NCBI GenBank assembly: GCA_026874595.1
Contig: CM049309.1
Span: forward strand, 41,057,079-41,121,078
Reading direction: 5' to 3'
DNA length: 64,000 nucleotides
Origin: Sipunculus nudus
Lineage: Eukaryota; Annelida; Sipuncula; Golfingiida; Sipunculidae
This document shows positions 52,901 to 61,900 of this stretch, piece after piece. Position 1 is the stretch's first letter, and each line of letters begins with the position of its first letter. The translations under genes and the position numbers were made by a program. The notes under the pieces were generated by a model. That model saw only the letters and a program-made list of their open reading frames with translations. It did no database searches and had not been told where the DNA came from.

Positions 52901-55900
52901 TTAACTCTCTCCAGCCCCTCTTGAGTCACCTGTATGTTGACCTTGTTGAACTTTCAGCAAATTATGCATGCTTGAGGCGAGCCATACACTGTTGCAGGTA
53001 GGCAGCTTATGGCCAGCCACAGTTGATCCAGGTGTCCAACCCAACTCGTCTAGTAGTTTTAACCAACAACATAACAATTAACAATAAATTAATAAATTTT
53101 TATTGTTTTTTTATAACAAATTAAAGAAAAATATAAAAGAATTTGTTAGTTTATAATAACAGGAAATCAACTTGCAGTTACTGATGATAAAAGAATCTTG
53201 TATCGATGGATAGAATGTCACGTACTCCAAATAACACCATGCAGTCACCTATGGTATTTTTCAGTTCAATTTTAATGATAAAAAAGTAAATCATATTATT
53301 CATTACTAATCATTAGGGATCATATGAAGGAAATTAATGATAGACAAAGATGCAGTTGATATTATTAATCTAGATTCCTACTGTGTTTAGTGTGTACATT
53401 GATGTGAAATTAGTCCAAAATGAATATATTACATTTTTTTTTTTTTTTTAATATAAATAAAGCCATAAAACCAGGTACTTTTGATCATAATTTAAATGTG
53501 TGAATTTTGTATATTCTGGATTCTCAACATAATTGTTTAGTGAAAACTGAATAAATGCCAGTAATGGTGGGAAAACTTTGCAATTGTATTTAAATACGAA
53601 TATGAATATGTACTCCATTATAAAATGTCTTGCATAAAGAATTGGAATTCAGGTAAAAATGAAAGTATATGAATACCAGTGCAAATACTTTCAAAATGTA
53701 TTCATTAATGCATTCATGAATATATTCTTTAATATTATTTTAATAATCATTTCAGTTATATTTCATTTTAAAAAATCATAAGATTCTCTTATTATTTTTA
53801 ATAAAAATTATATTTGGGACAATATTTGTAATTTTTTTTAATAAATAGTTAAACTCTTATATCATATGTTCTGCTTATAAGTTATTTGGCTAAGTCAAAA
53901 TCTGTGTGACAATAGTACTCCATTTGTTAATAAAATAAATGAAATCAATCCTCTTCCCTGTCTCCAAAGATAATATCATAATCATACATAAGCTAAACAC
54001 CAACAACTCATAATAAAGCTTATATTTATTACCACACCAAACCATCATATGCCTCATTCCTAAATCATATTTTTTAATCATATATAACAGCTGAGCACCG
54101 TGACCCATAGGTCCCTTGTTTATTTCCTGTTTGTGATTGTTCTCCTTTTTTTGGGCTAATTACTTACACAGATAGATATTCAAATATGTATATATAACCA
54201 AAGTGTTTTGTATGTAAGGATAGATAAGTATAAGATGGCCCTTTTACTATGTACTTCTCTTTTTTTATACAGGGTCGCATGGGCTTAGGCTTTGCAATTC
54301 AGGAAGGGAACAGTGAGGGGCGACCTGGTTTGTACGTCATGTCAGTGACAGCTGGAGAACCAGCTGCAGAGGTCAGAGTTCATCCACTATTTGACGTATA
54401 GTTTAACATCCAGCTGATACCAGCTATAATTTTCAGTATAGTATTACAATTTGTTACACATCAGGATAAACCCACTGATGATAATGTTGAAATTTCAATG
54501 TTTTGTCTCTTCTGACAATCAGAGATATTACACATAAATAGATATCACATTGATGACATGAGCTGAAATCACACATCAGCAAACAGATGTTTTGATTACT
54601 GCCCTGATTTATGGAAAATTCATGATTATCAAAACTTAATGAATAGTCCTTTAAGGATTTCAGTTGAGTCCTGAAGCTTTATCAGATGATACTGTGGTTA
54701 GCTTTATGTTAGCGATATTAAATATTCATGATTTTCACATCTTCATTGTTTTGTGAGGGTTTCATTTTTGTGATTTACCATACAGCAACTTACACAATGC
54801 ACACATTATTCATGCAAAATCTTAACAGTTGCATGAGGAACTAGAGGAATGGGAGGAAATTCTTCATGCAATGGTGGTAGATCTGTACAAGAATTTTATT
54901 TGACATCAATCTCTGAATTATGGGTAACATAATATTGACACTACCCATACATATACATGAAATGCTACTGAGTCTGTTGAGTTCAAAAGGGTTTTATTTT
55001 CGCAATAATTTCTTAATGGCAAATAATGCATATTTAAAACCTTCCCGACCAAAGTATATAATGAAAGGTTCAGAAAGAATATGTTTTAAAACTTTGTTTT
55101 TTTTTTTTTTACTCCAATATGTACAAATAATCCCCCACAATCACACCATACTTCATAAAGTATTAAGTTATCTGACCCCTGATTATCCCATTATCTTTTA
55201 GAGTGGTAAATTGGATGTTGGGGACCAACTTATTGCCGTTGACGACAACAGGCTTGTGGGGGTATCATATGACAAGGTATGCACTTAAAAGAACCTTAAA
55301 CAACTATTTTGTTTAAACAGTAAATATCATATACATTCAATGTAAAACTTTAATTAAACCATTTAAAAAGGAATATTAATATCTGAATAGTAATAAAAAT
55401 TGTGAGACAAAATTTATGATCTTTTAAGCTTTTTTTTCATCAGAATAATGTTTGATTATAAATTTCATATTAATTTTTTGGCTTTCCGCACATTGATTCA
55501 CAGAATGTTTTAATCATTACCCTTGTACTTCACTATTTTGTTAATATAATATAAAGGATATCTATAATCTCTCAGGTTTTAGATGTAAAGAATATTTATA
55601 GATTGGTTAATTCATACAAAGTAAGAATATTAATAATTCTGCATTTTCTGATGTTACAAATTGTCAGAATATGGAATAATATAGTGATGAATATGAATGC
55701 CTAGTTAAGTGTATGCAGTTTAAATTCATAGTTATAATTCTTTTTGCATTCATTTATGATATACATTCAGAATACTAACATTTTTTATTAATGTTTACTA
55801 ATTTATACTTTTGACAAGGCTTACTGTATGTTAATCACTTCATGCATATTCATGACCAGGCTATAGAGATGTTGCGAAAAACACAAGGAACTGTGAAAAT

Positions 55901-58900
55901 CACAGTAAACAAATTCAAGCCAAGTGTTACATCAGGCCTGTCTGTAGCAGAGCAGATGGACAAACCTAAAACAGGTAGGTAGTCGCAGTTTAAAAGTTTG
56001 ATAGTTTAATAAAACATTGGTATCTTACTGAAAAATGTGGATATTAAATTATAAATGCTAAAGATACCAGCTAATGTCTCCTGTTTTTATACTCCATTGT
56101 TTCACATTATAATATATAGACAAATTAATTGTGTACTTAACTTTCTTGATACTAGTATCTTTGTCAATCAGGTGTACTTAAGTGACTGGCAGGAGTGGGT
56201 TTGGTGCAGGCTTAAACATCAAAATACCCTGGACTCTGCTCATGCTCATGCTCTGCTCTGTCTTTGCAGTTTAGCTTTAATGAAGAGAATATGACATGTG
56301 ATGCAAATAACAGTAAAACCGCAAGATGTCGAACTCATTTAAATGAAATAGCTCCCTTGTGTTCAAGTTTAAAGCTGAATCTTCTAGCAAATTTCTTGTA
56401 AATTACCACAAAAAAAACCACCATGTGTCAAACCTAAGATATGTCTGTGAATCTGTAAGTCCCTTTAACTTCATCATGAGTTGCACAGTAGTTGATGACT
56501 GCTTTACACTGATTGACCCCTGTAGTATGGTACCATATAAAGCATGGCTGCATATTCAAAATTTGCATTCATAATTGAGATGAGTTTTAATATTTAAACA
56601 TATCTGGTTTTTTAGTGCTTTGCTGATTTGTCAGATTTCTTGATAAATAGATATTTAATTCCAACTGTATATCAGATGTTAAGTGTTCATTTTCCAGAAC
56701 AAAAACCACAGCCAAAAGGAGGGAAACCTGCCACACCGCCAAAACCACCCACAGATTTGAAGACAACCAATCAAATACCAGTGATAGAAGATGGACACTT
56801 GCAAACCATACCTTCTCCAAAAATGATTGACAGCACCCCAGTAGACACTGGAGATCCCCTGACCTGCCCTATATTACCAGGCAGGGAGACTACCATACTG
56901 ATTCAGAAGGGGCGCAGTGGGCTGGGCCTCAGTATTGTTGGTGGAGCTGACACTCTTCTTGTAAGTACAGCAGTATTTCACAAATCTATACCTTATTTAA
57001 AAATTGCAGAATCCACAGATGAACTAATAAGCTAAGCATCAAATGTTTCAACACAAATAAGATAGGTCTTGCCTCTGCTTGATGTAGATAACAACACAGT
57101 ACCCATAGCTACATGAGGTAATTATTAGAGGAGCTAATAATCAAGTGATCAAATATATACAGTGAATTCTGTGTAATAAGACCACCTGTGGAACTGGTCA
57201 AAAGTGGTCTTTTATTCACAGGTGGTCTTATTCGACAAGTCAGTTATAACCAATGTTAATGTTTTCAGTTCACTCAAGGGGTGATCTTAATACATTTGGT
57301 CTTTCAGACAGGTTCCACTGTATATATTTCTTGTTTTCACCATTAGCTAATTACAAATCTGTTTGTATCACAATGCAGACAACGTTCAGACAATTAAAAC
57401 TCTAATATTATCTCATAAGCCCCCCAAAAAATAAAAGGTGTGGTTCTCAGGCACCGCCCACATCAATTTTAAACCTCCGCATCAAAAATTTTGATTTTGA
57501 TTTTCAATAGAAACTTATCTATTTTGAGCTTCAGCCGCTCGGACATTTCTTTCAAGAAGATAAAATCAAACGATTTCTTTGTTATGCAGTGCTTTTACTT
57601 GTTAAGCAAAATAAATCTGTTATTATCATGCTTTTCCCTTATCACTTGACATTTTAATCAAAACAAACAAATTTTTTATTGTTTTGGCCTAATATATCAG
57701 TTAAAGTTTCTCTATCCAGAATATTCAGATAAATCACACAATGTGATACTATCCTTCAGTCACCAAGAACAGTTTCCCTGTCAGATTCCAGTAGAACTGT
57801 TGCTCTGATATGTTGAAATTGTGCAACGAGGAGTGTTGAAAGATCAACAGACAAATATATAATCAAATGTTGGTGAAACAATTCACCTGTGGAAGGGTTG
57901 ATCGGTGTTAAGATTTAGATTTACGCTTCCCTGTGAAGCAGCAGGTATAAGCAAGGTCTTATTTTTGGCTACATTGTGGCAGTCCAACATTAATATACCT
58001 TCATAAAATGATTAACTTTTGGTATTGTCTTTAATCTTACGTGATTTTTGTTTTACTGTTGTATTTCCAGGGTGCTATAATTATTCATGAAGTTTATGAT
58101 GATGGAGCGGCAGCTAAAGATGGCAGGTTATGGGCAGGAGACCAGATTCTAGAGGTAATCTCCAGCATCAAACTGTCCCACTTGAATCTACATCATTATC
58201 ACCTCAGCCAAGGAGGTTATATTTGTAACCCTGTTTGTGTGTTTGTTTGTTGGTTGATTCACAGAATTATCTGTAAACAGCTGACCTGTTTTCCCTAAAA
58301 CTTTGTGGAGTGGTGGACTGTTTGCTAGCTTATGGGAAATCACATGAAATTATGATGCTGATCTCAGAAAAGGGCAGTCCAGCAAGAATGTTAACCCATT
58401 TTACCAAAAAGTTCCTCTGATCTGCACGCCAGTCTATAGATAACGCTATAAAAGTAAGATGAATTCAGTATATACATGTGCAGATAGATTCAGTTGTAAT
58501 TTTACAGATTATACCACTGCTCTGTCTTTGATATTGATGATATTTACCACACATAGGATGTTGATTGATTATGGGAAAATGTGTTTATTGTAAACAGGTA
58601 AACAACGAGGACCTGCGTGAAGCCACTCACGAACGAGCCATTCAGGTCCTGCGGCAGACCCCACCTGATGTGCGCATGGTTGTGTTACGTGACGATGCTC
58701 AGCTGAAAGATGACGACATGTATGATGTCTTTACGGTTGAGCTGACAAAAAAACAGGGCAAAGGCCTCGGCTTCAGTATTGTTGGACGGAAAAATGATGT
58801 GGGAGTTTTCATCTCCGATGTTGTGAGTGGCAGTCATTTATCCTTAAGTCTGATTGACTGGATTAAAAAATGTGTGAATTTCTATCAGTACAAACCTTTA

Positions 58901-61900
58901 TTATCAGCTAATTTTGTGTAAAGTAAAATGTTAACACTGAGATTTATTGTTATTTTATTTAATACAGTAAAACCTTGATATTATGACACCAACAGGACCT
59001 CAATAAAATGGTTGTAATTTCGAGGTGGTTCTCTAAGTGAGGAATTACATAAAGAGCAAAAATTAATCAGTAGTCGCTAAACTGAGGTGGTCTATAGTCA
59101 AGGTTTTATTGTAGTTTATATGTGCAGTAATGAGACTCAGTTTACTGACATAAAACCTTGAATAGTAGGTTTGTTCAGAGGACCACCAGCTTTGATTACA
59201 TACACCTTTCATGTTTAAAAAAAAATACTGGATAGAATTTACTCATTTACATACACAATGTTGATTGGTTGGCACTTTATGATTGACAGTTTAAAGTTTG
59301 TATGGCATAGGCTGATATCATATACACATTCCATGTAGTGACATTCTTTGAAATGTAGTTTGCTTATTTATGGGCATTATGTTAATTGGTTTACATGGGA
59401 AGGGTGGGGCTGCAGTTTCTAAATGACTCTGTACTTACTGACATGCACATTGATAATTGGCTTGTTCTATGATCGACAGGTAAAGGGCGGGGCTGCTGAG
59501 GCTGATGGACAGTTAATGCAAGGTGACCAGATTCTGGATGTTAATGGAGAGAACTTGAGAGAAGCAACCCAAGATGATGCTGCAGCAATCCTTAAGGTGA
59601 GATGCTGCTTGATTCACGTCTGCATGATGGTTACCTTGTTCTGTTTTCATCTTAAACTTCTCTACACAATAATGCTACCTGTGGGATGGGGAACAGTATA
59701 GTGCTTATGGAATATTCCCCAACTAAATGTATGTAGTCCCAGGTTAAAGTATTAAGTATTACAATACGCTTAGTTGAATATTTTATCATCACTGACTAAA
59801 ATTCATGATAACAAATTATCTTTTGTCAAATAGTCTCCTTCAGTGTAAGTCCACACTGTCCACGGTGGCCATTGTCCTAAAATAATATGAATAAGAACAA
59901 TGTGTGAAGGTACAGTGTCACCTCACAATTATTAACATAAATGGTGCTTTACATTTGTTATATAGAGATTCATGAGTTAGAGAGGTCATTCACCTCCAAC
60001 TGTACCTGTGATGAGACCATCTAAAAAGTCTGAAGTAGAAAGGTGCCATTAATAGAAAGGTGTCTATAGTACAGAGGTGACTATCAAGGATAGGTGCCCA
60101 TAATAGAAAGGTCTGTATTAATGAGGTTCTCATAAACAAGAGGTGTCCATAATAGAAGGATGCCCATAATAGAAATGTATCCGTAGAGAAATATATCTAT
60201 ATTGGAGAGGTGCCCATGACAGAGAGGTGTCCATAATAAAGAGTTGTCCATAATAAAGATTCATCCATAATAGAGAGGTGTTCATAATAGAGATGTGCCC
60301 ATATTAAAGAGTTGTCCATAATAGTGAGGTGTCCATAATAAAGAGTTGTCCATTAGGAGAGGTTCCATGTATTATGGTATGTGTGTGTGACTGTTTGTGT
60401 GAATTATTCAGGTGGTTAATTAGAAAAAATTGTATTGTGCTGGGGCTAGAAATATGTAATTAAACTATTACAGGGTATTTGGTGAGAACTCCCATATAAA
60501 CCAGTGTCAGGACACATAATATTTATTGCATTTTTTCAGCAGCTCTTTATTAACTTTTTTACAAATTAAATATTGACTTTTTTAACACTTTTATAAGATT
60601 TTTAAAATGTTACTTGCCTTCTATTAATGTAAGCACACATTGAAGCATAATGGATGAAGTGATAAGATATTTAACACAATGTGAGGTCAAGCACATATAT
60701 TCATGTGTTCATTTAGTAGCATTTAACACAAGTGACAGTAGAATATTTTATACCATGAATCCTTGAGTCAATCCAGATCTTCTGATGGGGAAAATACAGA
60801 ATTTTCTTTATTTTCTCATATTCAAGCAGTTATTGTATGATCCTTTTTGTTCTGCCTTATGTTTATGCACCAAAGATAAGTGTGATTAAACCCTGTGAGA
60901 GAGTAAATAACAACATCATTGTTTCTTGTCTATAACAATAGTTTTATCTGATCAGATTATGTTAATTTCTGAAAGCAGCTGATATGTCTAACTTTCTGCA
61001 GCCTATTGCAACAAGGTTTCAAATATGACTCTGGCGCCATGCTCCATGCACAAATAAAAGCACTTGCTAGATATGTTTGCTTGACCATGACATGAATCAA
61101 TCATCCTCAGCCTTTGATTTCCTTTGAAATCTTGCTATGAACACATTGAGTTTTCTTGAACATTTGATCAGAGCATTTTCAACATACTTCACAAACTGGT
61201 AACGTGGTCATCAATATTTCCTCTATTTCAGGACTAGGAACTATTTCATTATACAGTAAAACCCCGAAATTACGACCACCAACGGGACATTGATAGTGTG
61301 GTCACATTTTTGAGGTGGTTTTCTAAGTGAGGTCTGATAACCGGCTTCTGTGGCTCAGGGGTAGAGCGCAGGACTCAAAGCCAGGAGATCGTGAGTTCGA
61401 ATCTCAGCCGAGGCGGTGAGGTTTTTCACGGTCGGCCCCAACCCAGGGTGAGCGCTCTGCAGGCTTAATGGGAAGGTCGTGCCCAACGACCGTGTTTCAC
61501 TCACAAACGAGTGCGCCTTTGGGGGGTCCTCGGTGGTATGATTACCAACCCAGGGCCCGCAGGTGCAGTAGTCACCGGGCCTGGTTAACACCAGGATATA
61601 AAATGAGAGGAAGCGTGTGATACTGCCCTGTCACGTAGTCCGAAACTGGAATGGAAATCTGCAGATGTACATATACTTAGTTAAGGTAGCATAAAAAAAA
61701 AATGGAGGCGGTTACCTCCAACAAAAAAAAAATATATAAAAAAAAAAAAAAAAAAAAAAGTGAGGTCTGATATAAAGAGCAAAAAAAGAATTGGTACCAT
61801 GACAAATTGATCAATATTTTGAGGTGGTCGTAAAATAGAGATGGTCATTAGGTGAGGTGTAATTGTAATTAGCATGATTACGAGCTTGCTCTGTTTCTGT

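Noticed and set aside
46822-54108. Two near-identical minus-strand frames of about 70 codons (46822-47034 and 53890-54108)
   Set aside because: They fall in the same place in the two copies of the 2.64-kb element, one is altered by an indel at its end, and no domain is visible.
61340-61420. Functional tRNA gene
   Set aside because: A and B boxes are intact, but the sequence continues into a long body with an A-rich tail and a 15-bp target duplication, which makes it a SINE.
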